From Maritimibacter sp. (GTDB lineage: Bacteria; Pseudomonadota; Alphaproteobacteria; Rhodobacterales; Rhodobacteraceae): 64,000 bases of DNA. The stretch covers positions 1-64,000 of the forward strand of contig NZVC01000027.1 in the NCBI GenBank assembly GCA_002701395.1, written 5' to 3'. The position numbers and the translations under genes are program-made. Positions 45,472 through 55,045 of the stretch are shown piece after piece. Every line of letters starts with the position of its first letter. The first letter of the stretch is position 1. The notes under the pieces were generated by a model that saw nothing but the letters and a program-made list of their open reading frames with translations, did not search any database and was not told where the DNA came from.

Positions 45472-46749
45472 GTGACCACCGATTTTCCGAACATCCGACA
45501 CATGCGCGTGCTGGCCGAGGCGGTGCGCGCCGGGTCGGTGTCGGTAGCGGCGGGGCGGTGCCACCTGTCGCAACCGGCGGCGACGCAGGCCATCGCGGGG
45601 CTGGAAAAGGACCTTGGCACCCAGCTGCTGATCCGCCGCACCCGCGAACTGACCCCCACCCCCGAGGGCGCCGCCTTCGCCCGCCGCGTCGGCGCCGCGC
45701 TGGCGCATCTGGAACGCGGCGCGCGCGAGGCGCTGAAATCCGGCCGCAGCGAGGGCGGCGCCACCGCGCGCAACGCGGGCTTCGACCGGCTGGTCACCGC
45801 CGCGCAGCTGCGGGCGCTGATCTCGATCGCGAATGCCGGGTCCTTCACCGTCGCCGCCCGTGACATTGGCGTGTCGCAGCCCACGATCCACCGCACCGCC
45901 CGCAATCTCGAGGCGCTGTCGGGCCTGACGTTCTTTACCGCCACCGCCGTCGGGGTCGAACTGACGGCCGCCGCGCAAGCCTTTGTTCTGGGTGCGAAAC
46001 TCGCGCAGGCCGAGATCCGGCAAGGGATCGAAGAGATCGGCCGCGCCCTTGGCACGCAGGCCGGGACCTTCTCGATCGGGTCGCTGCCGCTGGCGCGGAC
46101 GTCCATCGTGCCGCGCGCCGTGGACGCGATGGTGCGGCGGTCGGGGCGGATGCAGATCCGCGTGGTCGACGGCCGGTTCCCGCAGCTTCTGCGCAGCCTG
46201 CGCGAGGGCGAACTGGACTGCATCATCGGCGCCCTGCGCGATCCGGTCCCCGCCGAGGATGTCGTGCAGGAACCCCTGTTCGACGATCCGCTGGCGCTGG
46301 TGGCGCACCCGTCGCACCCGCTGTTCGACCTACCGGCCCCCACGGTCGAGGACACGCTGCGCTTTCCGTGGGTCGCCCCCCCGCGCGAAACGCCTGCGGG
46401 CGGCTATCTGTACGAGACCCTGCGCCTTCAGGACCGCAACATCACACCCGTGCGGGTGGTGTCATCCTCGCTGGTGTTCCTGCGCGGACTGCTGGCGCAG
46501 GGGCCTTACGTCACCATCATTTCGCGCCACCAGATCAGCGTCGAAGAGGCGTCCGGCCACCTGAAGCCGTTGCCGATCCCGCTCCAGAACAACGCGCGCG
46601 GCATCGGCCTGACCTATCGCGCCGACTGGCGTCCGACCGTCGCGCAGGCCGAATTCATGGACCTTCTGCGCCGCGCCGCCGCTGCGGCCGCCGCGTCGCG
46701 CGCGCCGGACCCGCACACGGATACACCGGCCGAGACGCCGCAAGGCTGA
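45472..46749 (+). CDS. LysR family regulator with two tandem HTH domains
   Basis: 425 aa instead of the usual 300. The first winged HTH (about 8-70: AGSVSVAAGRCHLSQPAATQ) is followed by a second complete LysR HTH (about 106-168: AGSFTVAARDIGVSQPTIHR) and one substrate-binding domain (about 185-400). GTG at 45472, after GAGGGACCGTCC, gives MTTDFPNIRHMRV. It lies between galB-ligK-galD-ligI and ligA2-ligB2-ligC, so it is the probable activator of the 4,5-cleavage pathway; inducer could be protocatechuate, gallate or a pathway intermediate. An Ala-rich tail ends the protein. Confidence 0.88.
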   Translation: MTTDFPNIRHMRVLAEAVRAGSVSVAAGRCHLSQPAATQAIAGLEKDLGTQLLIRRTRELTPTPEGAAFARRVGAALAHLERGAREALKSGRSEGGATARNAGFDRLVTAAQLRALISIANAGSFTVAARDIGVSQPTIHRTARNLEALSGLTFFTATAVGVELTAAAQAFVLGAKLAQAEIRQGIEEIGRALGTQAGTFSIGSLPLARTSIVPRAVDAMVRRSGRMQIRVVDGRFPQLLRSLREGELDCIIGALRDPVPAEDVVQEPLFDDPLALVAHPSHPLFDLPAPTVEDTLRFPWVAPPRETPAGGYLYETLRLQDRNITPVRVVSSSLVFLRGLLAQGPYVTIISRHQISVEEASGHLKPLPIPLQNNARGIGLTYRADWRPTVAQAEFMDLLRRAAAAAAASRAPDPHTDTPAETPQG

Positions 46750-46853
46750 CCCTCCGCCACGGCCCCGCCCGCGCCTTGCGACAGGCCCTGCCGGGCGGAT
46801 TTCCGCACAGGCAGCCGCCCCGCATTATAGCTTTTTTCAATATTCCCCCGGGC

Positions 46854-46861
46854 ATTCGAAT
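46854..46861. promoter_or_regulatory. ATTCGAAT palindrome upstream of ligA2
   Basis: Sits 160 bp before ligA2 in the 271-bp gap 46750-47020, which also has an AT-rich patch (46825-46845) suitable for a promoter and no gene. Similar core to the TTCGAA sites near galB. Confidence 0.3.
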
Positions 46862-47020
46862 TACAGCCCCGGCGCCCCGGCTGATAGAGGGAAGACAATG
46901 TCAATCGACGGCGACGCCCCCTGCCGGCGGCTGGTCCCGCGTCTTGCGCTGCGGCGTTCGACGGCCACATAACGGACCATACCGCCAGTTCCGGCGCCAC
47001 CATGTTCCTGGGAGGAAGGA

Positions 47021-48270
<1,250 letters not shown>

Positions 48271-48295
48271 TCGCCGCGGCCCTTCCGTGAATCCC

Positions 48296-48330
48296 GGCCG
48301 CCCCGTCCCCGCGACAGGGGCGGCCTTTTT
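48296..48330 (+). terminator. Intrinsic terminator between ligB2 and ligC
   Basis: Perfect 9-bp stem (ggccgcccc / ggggcggcc), 12-base loop and five Ts, 26 bp after the ligB2 stop and only 27 bp before ligC. Suggests attenuated read-through or a separate ligC promoter. Confidence 0.8.
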
Positions 48331-48356
48331 CTGAACAACGCAAAGGAGCCATCCCC

Positions 48357-49301
48357 ATGCGTATCTGTGTCGCCGGCGCCTACGGGGCCTTCGGACTGAA
48401 ACACCTCGACGCCCTTTCGGCCATCGACGAGGTCACCGTGACCTCTGTCATGGGCCCGACCAAGGAAAAGATCGAGAAGCTGGCCGCCGACAAGGGCATC
48501 GGCCATGCCTCGACCGATCTGGCCGAATGTCTGGCCCGTGACGATGTCGATGCCGTCATCCTTGCCACCCCCACCCAGATCCACGCCGAACAGGCCATCG
48601 CCTGCATGAAGGCAGGCAAGCCGGTGCTGATCGAGATCCCGATGGCGGACTCGCTGGCGGACTCGGAAGAGATCTGCAAGGTGCAGAAGGAAACCGGCGT
48701 TCTGGCGATGGCCGGTCAGGTCCGGCGCTTTAACCCGTCGCACCAATGGATCCACAACAAGATCAAGGCCGGTGAACTGACCGTCCAGCAGATGGACGTG
48801 CAGACGTATTTCTTCCGCCGCACCAACACCAACGCAAAGGGCGAAGCGCGGTCGTGGACGGATCACCTGCTGTGGCACCACGCCTGCCACACGGTCGACC
48901 TGTTCCAGTACCAGACTGGCGGTCAGGTGAAGGACGCCTTCGGTCTCGAAGGCCCGCACCACCCCGAGCTGGGCATCGCGATGGACATGGCGATTGGCAT
49001 GAAGGCCGAGAACGGCGCGATCTGCACCCTGTCGCTGTCGTTCAACAACGATGGCCCGTTTGGCACGTTCTTCCGCTACATCTGCGACAACGGCACCTAC
49101 ATCGCCCGCTATGACGATCTGTTCGACGGCAACGAGAACCCGATCGACCTGTCGGACGTCGCGGTGTCGAACAACGGCATCGAATTGATCGACCGCGAGT
49201 TTATCTCGGCGATCAAAGAAGGCCGCGAACCGAACTCTTCGGTGCATGACGTGCTGTCGGCGATGCAGACGCTGGACAAGATCGAAAAGTCGTTCTCGTA
49301 A
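48357..49301 (+). CDS. ligC: 4-Carboxy-2-hydroxymuconate-6-semialdehyde dehydrogenase (LigC)
   Basis: Gfo/Idh/MocA-family NAD(P)-dependent enzyme that oxidises the cyclised ring-cleavage product to 2-pyrone-4,6-dicarboxylate. Rossmann motif VAGAYGAFGLKH (4-15); ATPTQIHAEQAIACMKAGKPV with EIPMADS (about 97); then RRFNPSHQWIHNKI, TYFFRRTNTNAKGE, HHACHTVDLF and FFRYICDNGTYIARYDD follow LigC as I recall it from Sphingobium. 314 aa, same length. ATG after AAAGGAGCC. Confidence 0.95.
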   Translation: MRICVAGAYGAFGLKHLDALSAIDEVTVTSVMGPTKEKIEKLAADKGIGHASTDLAECLARDDVDAVILATPTQIHAEQAIACMKAGKPVLIEIPMADSLADSEEICKVQKETGVLAMAGQVRRFNPSHQWIHNKIKAGELTVQQMDVQTYFFRRTNTNAKGEARSWTDHLLWHHACHTVDLFQYQTGGQVKDAFGLEGPHHPELGIAMDMAIGMKAENGAICTLSLSFNNDGPFGTFFRYICDNGTYIARYDDLFDGNENPIDLSDVAVSNNGIELIDREFISAIKEGREPNSSVHDVLSAMQTLDKIEKSFS

Positions 49302-49672
49302 GTATTCGACGATCCAAGACTGACGCCGCCCTGATTGTCACGGGGCGGCGTTTTCGTGTGCGGGCTTGGCCCGTCCAAAGACGGCGAAAAGCATTCCCCC
49401 ACGCGAATGTGATGCGGCCGAAGAAATTAATCAATATTAGTTAATTATACCTGTTTTTCTTTGCCATGTGCAGCATCCGAACACTTTCGAATATTTGCAT
49501 AGTTTCCCTAAAATGAACTATTTCGAAGATGGCCGCCAACTCTTCGCGGGTCAGGAACAACAGTCAAAATTATGCCGCCTTTCGTACTATTCTTGGTGTG
49601 AATTCGTCGGAACTATGGCAAAAAGAAGCTCCATGAGGCTATGACCGCATATTCTTGCGGAGGGGTAACACA
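49302..49672. other. Intergenic AT-rich region upstream of the VPLPA-CTERM gene
   Basis: Starts with the ligC terminator. From about 49420 to 49640 it is strikingly AT-rich (attaatcaatattagttaatt near 49426) with further TTCGAA cores at 49488 and 49525. No ORF is credible; it probably holds the promoter of the surface protein gene. A GCGGAGGGG ribosome site precedes 49673. Confidence 0.5.
49323..49355 (+). terminator. Intrinsic terminator of ligC
   Basis: 9-bp perfect stem acgccgccc / gggcggcgt, 11-base loop, then TTT, 21 bp after the ligC stop. Confidence 0.75.
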
Positions 49673-50272
49673 ATGAAGCTGTTAAGTATTTGTAAAGGTG
49701 CCGTTCTCGCGATCGGCCTGACGGCCAGTACGGCCTATGCGACGACGGTCGATTTCATCGTCGGCGCGGATACGGATGTGGCCGACGTTTCGGCTTGCAT
49801 CGGTTGTGACGTAACCATCGAGCAGAACCCGCTCCTTGAGGGCTCCATGTTCACGCTGGGTGTCGGTGAATCGAAGACCCTCGCGTTCTTCGACATCACC
49901 GCCGACACCAACAACCCGTTCTTCGCAGCGGGCCTGTTCGGCGTTGACGCCACGCTGGCATTCGCGACCCCGGGCGGCGCCGCTTCGTCGATCGGCGGCG
50001 GCGGGTTCCTCAGCGCCTTCGGCAGCATTACGCTGGGCGCGCTGGTCTGGGATGAGAACGAGTTCACGCTCAACTTCGGCAACGGCGGGATTTACTCGAT
50101 CGTTTTCGATCAGGGCGTCGACCTGATCCTCGGCACCGCGAAGACCGTCTACGCGGAAGTCACGCTGGAAGCCGCTCCGGTTCCGCTGCCCGCCTCGGCT
50201 GTTCTGCTGCTGGCCGGTGTCGGCGGCCTGGGTGCCGTGCGCATGCGCAAGAAGAAAGCCGCTGCCGCCTGA
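49673..50272 (+). CDS. VPLPA-CTERM sorting-domain secreted protein
   Basis: 199 aa. Signal peptide (about 1-23, ending STAYA), a beta-rich Gly/Asp/Thr body with a C-x2-C pair (ACIGCD, about 43), and the C-terminal sorting signal VPLPASAVLLLAGVGGLGAV followed by RMRKKK. This is the VPLPA variant of PEP-CTERM, processed by an exosortase-type system in Rhodobacteraceae and linked to surface or exopolysaccharide-associated proteins. ATG at 49673. Flanked by terminators on both sides, so monocistronic. Confidence 0.9.
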   Translation: MKLLSICKGAVLAIGLTASTAYATTVDFIVGADTDVADVSACIGCDVTIEQNPLLEGSMFTLGVGESKTLAFFDITADTNNPFFAAGLFGVDATLAFATPGGAASSIGGGGFLSAFGSITLGALVWDENEFTLNFGNGGIYSIVFDQGVDLILGTAKTVYAEVTLEAAPVPLPASAVLLLAGVGGLGAVRMRKKKAAAA

Positions 50273-50304
50273 TCGGCGCGTAACGGATTTCCGCGAAAAC
50301 AAAG

Positions 50305-50335
50305 ACGGCCGCCCGATCATCCCCCGGGCGGCCGT
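50305..50335 (+). terminator. Terminator of the VPLPA-CTERM gene
   Basis: 11-bp perfect stem acggccgcccg / cgggcggccgt with 9-base loop and a TTCTCTTT tail; the A-rich opposite side (aaaacaaag) lets it also act for the convergent regulator gene. Confidence 0.75.
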
Positions 50336-50365
50336 TCTCTTTGGACCGGTCGAGTATCGCTGGCC

Positions 50366-51142
50366 CTAGCGCCCGGCGAGGAAGCGACGCTCCATCTCGG
50401 CCTCTTGCCGCACCATGAACGCCTGAGCGGCTTCCATGTGCTCGCGCATGATGGCGCGGGCGCGCGGCCCGTCGCCCAGCCGCAAGGCGGTGATCAGCTC
50501 GATCTGGTGATCGGTGCCCATCTTCCACAGCTCATAGTTCCGCGGCTCGTACAATCGGCGCATCACCGTCAGGTCCGACAGCATCTGCGCCATGAACCCG
50601 ATCAGAAAGCCCAAAAGCTCGTTGCCCGCATAGCTGGCCAGAAGCTTGTGAAAGTCCAGCGACGCGATGTGCTGCTGCCGCTCTTCCTCGGCGTCCGTCG
50701 GCGGCGTGACATAGCGCGCCACGTTCGCCTCTAGCGCGGCAAGCTGATCGGCCGACAACTGCCCTGCCAGATCCGCCGCCAGTTCGGGTTCTAGCACCAG
50801 CCGCAGCTGGTAGATGTCGGTGACCGTCAGATCCTTGAAATAGAAGTAATTGCCCAGCAACGCACGGGCGCGGGCCTCGCTGACCTCGTGCACGAAACTG
50901 CCGCCGCCCGGGCCGGTCCGCGTCTTGACCAGCCCCTGCGCTTCGAGAATGCGCATCGCCTCGCGGATCGTGCCCTTGGCCATGCCGAACCGCTCGATCA
51001 TCTCCAGCTCGTTCGGCAAACGGTCGCCCGGCTTCATGTTCTCTTCGACCACCCATGACTTGATCGCTTCCGCGACCTGAGCCGGCCGGCTTAGGCGTTG
51101 CGGGGCGGCGTCACGGGTCGAGCGGGTGGTGGCAGGCGGCAA
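50366..51142 (-). CDS. FadR/GntR family regulator with FCD domain
   Basis: N-terminal GntR winged helix (about 17-85: GDRLPNELEMIERFGMAKGTIREAMRIL) and C-terminal all-helical FCD ligand domain (about 98-240) with metal-site-like Asp/His residues. TTG at 51142, six to seven bases after GAGAGGA, gives 258 aa and overlaps the upstream ATPase gene by 32 bp; no ATG alternative fits. As last gene of the second peptide ABC operon it probably autoregulates that operon; FCD regulators respond to organic or amino acids. Confidence 0.88.
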   Translation of the reverse strand: MPPATTRSTRDAAPQRLSRPAQVAEAIKSWVVEENMKPGDRLPNELEMIERFGMAKGTIREAMRILEAQGLVKTRTGPGGGSFVHEVSEARARALLGNYFYFKDLTVTDIYQLRLVLEPELAADLAGQLSADQLAALEANVARYVTPPTDAEEERQQHIASLDFHKLLASYAGNELLGFLIGFMAQMLSDLTVMRRLYEPRNYELWKMGTDHQIELITALRLGDGPRARAIMREHMEAAQAFMVRQEAEMERRFLAGR

Positions 51143-52070
51143 ACTGATCCTCTCCCATCTTCGTCAGTGCCGGATCTTCTGTCCGACAGATGTCACTGGC
51201 CCGCGGGCAACGTGCTGCAAAGGCGCACCCCGGTGGCGGGTTCAGGGGGTCGGGAAGTTCCGTGCCCTTTGCCTCGGGCGGCGTCAAGGGCCGCCCCACA
51301 ACCGGAGCGCTACCGGCAAGAAGGTTGGTGTACGGATGTCGCGGTGCCGAGAACACCTTGTCGGCGCGTCCCACCTCGACCACGGCGCCGAAATACATCA
51401 CCGCCACCCGGTCGCTGACCGCTTCGACCACGGCAAGATCGTGGCTGATGAACAGGTAGGTCAGACCGTATTCCGCCTTCAGCGCGGCCAGCAGGTTCAG
51501 CACCTGCGCCTGCACCGAGACGTCCAGCGCCGAAACGGGTTCGTCCAGCACAAGGATGCGCGCGTTGGCGGCCAGTCCCCGCGCGATGCCGATCCGCTGC
51601 GCCTGCCCGCCCGAGAATTCGTGCGGGTAGCGGTCAAGGAACTCTTCGCGCAGGTTCACGCTGTCGAAAATCTCGCGGATGCGCGTCTCGCGCTCGGACG
51701 CCGACATGCCGTGCAGGCGCTTCAGCGGCGCCTCAAGGATCTTGCGGATCGACTTGCGCGGGTTCAGCGAACTGATCGGGTCCTGAAACACGTACTGGAT
51801 CAGCTTGCCGAAGGCGGCGGCGTCGGCGTTGTCCAGCGCCTTGCCCTCGATCTCGATGGACCCGGTCGAAGGCGGGATCAGCCCCACCAGCATCCGCGCC
51901 AGCGTGGACTTGCCACAGCCGGACTCTCCGACGATGCCCAGCGTCTCGCCCTGCGCCACCTCAAGCGACAGGGGCCGCACCGCGCGCACATGCGCCTTGG
52001 GCGGGCCGATCAGCGGTTTGCCGACGGCGAAGGTCTTGGACAGGTTTTCCAGTCGCAGGGCAAGGGTCAT
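51111..52070 (-). CDS. ABC transporter ATP-binding protein, DppF type (second importer)
   Basis: Walker A GESGCGKST (about 54), Q-loop FQDPISSLNP, signature FSGGQAQR (about 157), Walker B LVLDEPVSALD (about 178), H-loop ISHDLA; C-terminal oligopeptide domain with GCAFAARCP. The signature has A in place of the usual R/K between two Qs, which is tolerated. ATG at 52070 overlaps the preceding stop (ATGA), 319 aa. Works with the fused permease-ATPase upstream. Confidence 0.93.
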   Translation of the reverse strand: MTLALRLENLSKTFAVGKPLIGPPKAHVRAVRPLSLEVAQGETLGIVGESGCGKSTLARMLVGLIPPSTGSIEIEGKALDNADAAAFGKLIQYVFQDPISSLNPRKSIRKILEAPLKRLHGMSASERETRIREIFDSVNLREEFLDRYPHEFSGGQAQRIGIARGLAANARILVLDEPVSALDVSVQAQVLNLLAALKAEYGLTYLFISHDLAVVEAVSDRVAVMYFGAVVEVGRADKVFSAPRHPYTNLLAGSAPVVGRPLTPPEAKGTELPDPLNPPPGCAFAARCPRASDICRTEDPALTKMGEDQFAACHHPLDP

Positions 52071-53950
52071 GCGGTCACCTCTACCACGTCGGCCTCGGGG
52101 AACAGGCAGCGGACGCCGCGCGTGCCGTCGGTTTTCAGTTCGACCGGCGCCGCCTGACATTCCTCGCGCGCCTTATGGCAGCGCGGGGCAAAGGCGCAGC
52201 CGGGCGGAAGCTTGTCCACTGCCGGCGGCAGCCCGGGGATCGCCGCCAGCTCGCGCCGCCCCTCGCCCAGTTCCGGCACGCATTCCATCAGCCGCTTGGT
52301 GTAGGGATGTGCGGGGCGGTCAAGGATCTCGTCCGTGGTCCCCTCTTCGACGATGCGGCCCGCGTACATCACCGCCACGCGGTCGCACAGCTGTGCCACC
52401 ACGCCGAAGTCGTGGGTGATGAACAGGATCGCCACGCCGCGTTCGCGCCGCAGGTCGTCCAGCAGCGACAGCACCTGCGCCTGCACGGTCACGTCCAGCG
52501 CGGTGGTGGGTTCGTCGGCGATGATCACCTCGGGCTCGTTCGCCAGCGCCATAGCGATGGCCACGCGCTGCCGCATCCCGCCCGACATCTCGTGCGGGTA
52601 GCTGTCGGCGCGGCTTTCCGGGTTGGGAATGCGCACCGACCGCAGCAACTCGATCGCGCGCTTGCGCAACTCGGTGCGGCCAACCTTGTGGTGCACGCTG
52701 ATCGCCTCGGCCAGCTGGTCCCCCACCTTCATCAGCGGGTGCAGCGTCGCCAGCGGGTCCTGGAAGATATAGGCCACCTTGTCGCCCCGCAGCTTGCGCA
52801 GCGTCTCGTACCGCGCGCCGACAAGGTCCTGCCCGCCGTGGAACACCGCGCCGCCGGTGATCACGCCCGGCGGCGAGGCCACCAGCCCCATCACCGACAA
52901 CGCCGTCACCGACTTGCCCGACCCGCTTTCCCCGATCACGCCAAGGCATTCGCCCGGTGCGATGGTCAGGTTCACCTGGTTCACGGCGCGGTACACCCGC
53001 TTGCCGACATGGAACTGCGTCTCTAGGTCGACGACATCCAGCACGCCGCGCCCCGGCCCTTTCGGCGGCGCATCCTTGCGCGCTACCATCGTCGCCGGAC
53101 GCGGGCGGGTCAGCGCGCCGGACCGCAGGCGCGGGTCTAAAGCGTCGCGCACGCCGTCGCCCAGCAGGTTGATCGACATCACGATCAGGAAGATCATGAT
53201 CCCCGGCACCACCGAGGTATGCGGGTTGGTGATCAGCGCCGACCGCGCCTCGCCCAGCATCGAACCAAGGTCCGCCTGCGGCGGTTGCGAGCCAAGGCCA
53301 AGGAACGACAGGCCGGCGGTTTCAAGGATCATCCAGCCGATGGTGGTGGACATGGCGATCACGATCACCGGCACCACGTTCGGCAGGATCTCGGACACAA
53401 GGATGCGGCCGTGGCCCATCCCGGCCAGCTTGGCGGCGTCGACGAATTCCTTGTGCGCGATCCCCACGGTGATGCCCCGGATGTTGCGCGCGAAGAACGG
53501 CACGTTCACCGCCGCCACCGCGATCAGCGCGTTCAGCAGGCCCGGCCCCAGCGCCGCGACGATGGCCAACGCCAGCAGGATATAGGGAAACGCCATCAGC
53601 ATATCGACAAGCCGCATGATCACGTTGTCGGTCCGCCCGCCGAAATACCCCGCGACGATGCCGATGGCCGACCCGATCACGGCGGCGGCGACGGCGGCGG
53701 CGAAACCGACCGCAAGGCTTAGCCGCGTGCCCCACAGCAGGCGCGACAGCAGGTCCCGGCCAAGGTGGTCGGTGCCCAGCAGGTGCCCCTCCGAGAACGG
53801 CGGCATGAAGCGGTCGGCGGTGTTGGTGACGTCCGGCGGCAGCAGCGGCAGCACCGGCGTCAGCACCGACACGATCACCACCAGCGACAGGACGATGCCG
53901 CCCATCAGCGCCAATTGGTTGCGGGCAAGAAGCTTGAGGAACTGCATCAT
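52067..53950 (-). CDS. Fused ABC permease (DppC type) and ATPase (DppD type)
   Basis: One continuous 627-aa frame. Residues 1-285 are a DppC-like permease (GHLLGTDHLGRDLLSRLLWG about 56, EAA loop about 170, LLGDGVRDALDPRLRSG at its end). A 25-residue linker follows, then a complete DppD-like ATPase (about 305-627: Walker A GESGSGKSV, FQDPLATLHP, MSGGMRQR, IIADEPTTALD, ITHDFG, C-terminal GCAFAPRCH). No stop or frameshift separates them. ATG at 53950 overlaps the DppB stop. The first importer in this window keeps these as two genes. Confidence 0.93.
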   Translation of the reverse strand: MMQFLKLLARNQLALMGGIVLSLVVIVSVLTPVLPLLPPDVTNTADRFMPPFSEGHLLGTDHLGRDLLSRLLWGTRLSLAVGFAAAVAAAVIGSAIGIVAGYFGGRTDNVIMRLVDMLMAFPYILLALAIVAALGPGLLNALIAVAAVNVPFFARNIRGITVGIAHKEFVDAAKLAGMGHGRILVSEILPNVVPVIVIAMSTTIGWMILETAGLSFLGLGSQPPQADLGSMLGEARSALITNPHTSVVPGIMIFLIVMSINLLGDGVRDALDPRLRSGALTRPRPATMVARKDAPPKGPGRGVLDVVDLETQFHVGKRVYRAVNQVNLTIAPGECLGVIGESGSGKSVTALSVMGLVASPPGVITGGAVFHGGQDLVGARYETLRKLRGDKVAYIFQDPLATLHPLMKVGDQLAEAISVHHKVGRTELRKRAIELLRSVRIPNPESRADSYPHEMSGGMRQRVAIAMALANEPEVIIADEPTTALDVTVQAQVLSLLDDLRRERGVAILFITHDFGVVAQLCDRVAVMYAGRIVEEGTTDEILDRPAHPYTKRLMECVPELGEGRRELAAIPGLPPAVDKLPPGCAFAPRCHKAREECQAAPVELKTDGTRGVRCLFPEADVVEVTA

Positions 53951-54894
53951 GTCTTGATCCTCGGATCCAGCAGGCTTTGCGCCACATCGACGGCGATGTT
54001 GAACAGCACGTAGCAGGCGGCGACGAAGACCACCCCGCCCTGCACCAGCAGGATGTCGCGCTGCAGGATCGCGTTCACAAGCATCCGCCCGACGCCGGGC
54101 CACTGAAACACGATCTCGACATAGACCGCGCCCGACAGGACGAAGCCCGCCTGAATGCCCAGCACCGGAATGATCGACACCATCGCCGCCTTCAGCGCGT
54201 GCCACCAGATCACCCGGCGTTCCGGCACGCCCTTGGCGCGCGCGGTTCGGATGTAATCCTGCCGCAGCACTTCCAGCATCGCCGACCGCGATAGCCGCGC
54301 CACGACGCCGGTCGCCACCACCGCCAGCGCCAGCGCGGGCATCGCAAGGTGCCACAGCAGGTCCGGCAGATCGCCGCCGCCATAGATCGCGTACATGCCC
54401 GACACCGGGAACCAGCGCCGTTCCACCGCGAAGGCAAGGATCATCATCATGCCAAGGAAGAAGGACGGGATCGAAATGCCGATCAGCACCACGAAGGTGA
54501 TCGCCTTGTCGGCCAGCCCGTATTGCCGCGCCGCCGAGATCACGCCCGCGACGATCCCAAGGATCGAGCACAGGATGAAAGAGGTCCCCGCCAGCACCAG
54601 CGTCGCACCGAAGCGGTCCAGCACCTCGTCCAGCACCGGCCGGTTCAACGAGAACGACCGCCCGAAGTCGCCGGTCAGCATGTTGCCAAGCCAGATGAAA
54701 TACCGCGCCACCAGCGGCTTGTCCAAGCCAAGGTCGCGGTTGATCCGTTCGACATTCTCGGGCGTGGCATAGCTTCCAAGGATCGCCGTTGCCGGGTCTC
54801 CGGGGATCATCGCCATGATCAGGAACACGATCACCGTGATGCCCAGAAGCACGGGCACCGCCGAGACCAGTCGTTTCAGGATGTATCCACCCAT
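53947..54894 (-). CDS. ABC transporter permease, DppB type (second importer)
   Basis: 315 aa, about six membrane segments. GGYILKRLVSAVPVLLGITV start, IPGDPATAI (about 38), GLDKPLVARYFIWLGN and EAA loop RTARAKGVPERRV (about 206). ATG at 54894 follows CGGAGAGCCTT; the longer frame upstream is untranslated. Between the binding-protein gene and the fused subunit on the same strand. Confidence 0.92.
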   Translation of the reverse strand: MGGYILKRLVSAVPVLLGITVIVFLIMAMIPGDPATAILGSYATPENVERINRDLGLDKPLVARYFIWLGNMLTGDFGRSFSLNRPVLDEVLDRFGATLVLAGTSFILCSILGIVAGVISAARQYGLADKAITFVVLIGISIPSFFLGMMMILAFAVERRWFPVSGMYAIYGGGDLPDLLWHLAMPALALAVVATGVVARLSRSAMLEVLRQDYIRTARAKGVPERRVIWWHALKAAMVSIIPVLGIQAGFVLSGAVYVEIVFQWPGVGRMLVNAILQRDILLVQGGVVFVAACYVLFNIAVDVAQSLLDPRIKT

Positions 54895-55045
54895 AAGGCT
54901 CTCCGTTGCGGATGGCGGTTCGGGTTCGGGGCCCGGCGCGCGCCGCGTCCCGGTCAGGACGGACGAAGACCGCAAGGTCCCGGAAACGCGCCGCCGTCAG
55001 GCGGCGCGCGGGTCGGACCGGGCGCCAGCCCGGTCCGATAAAGGG

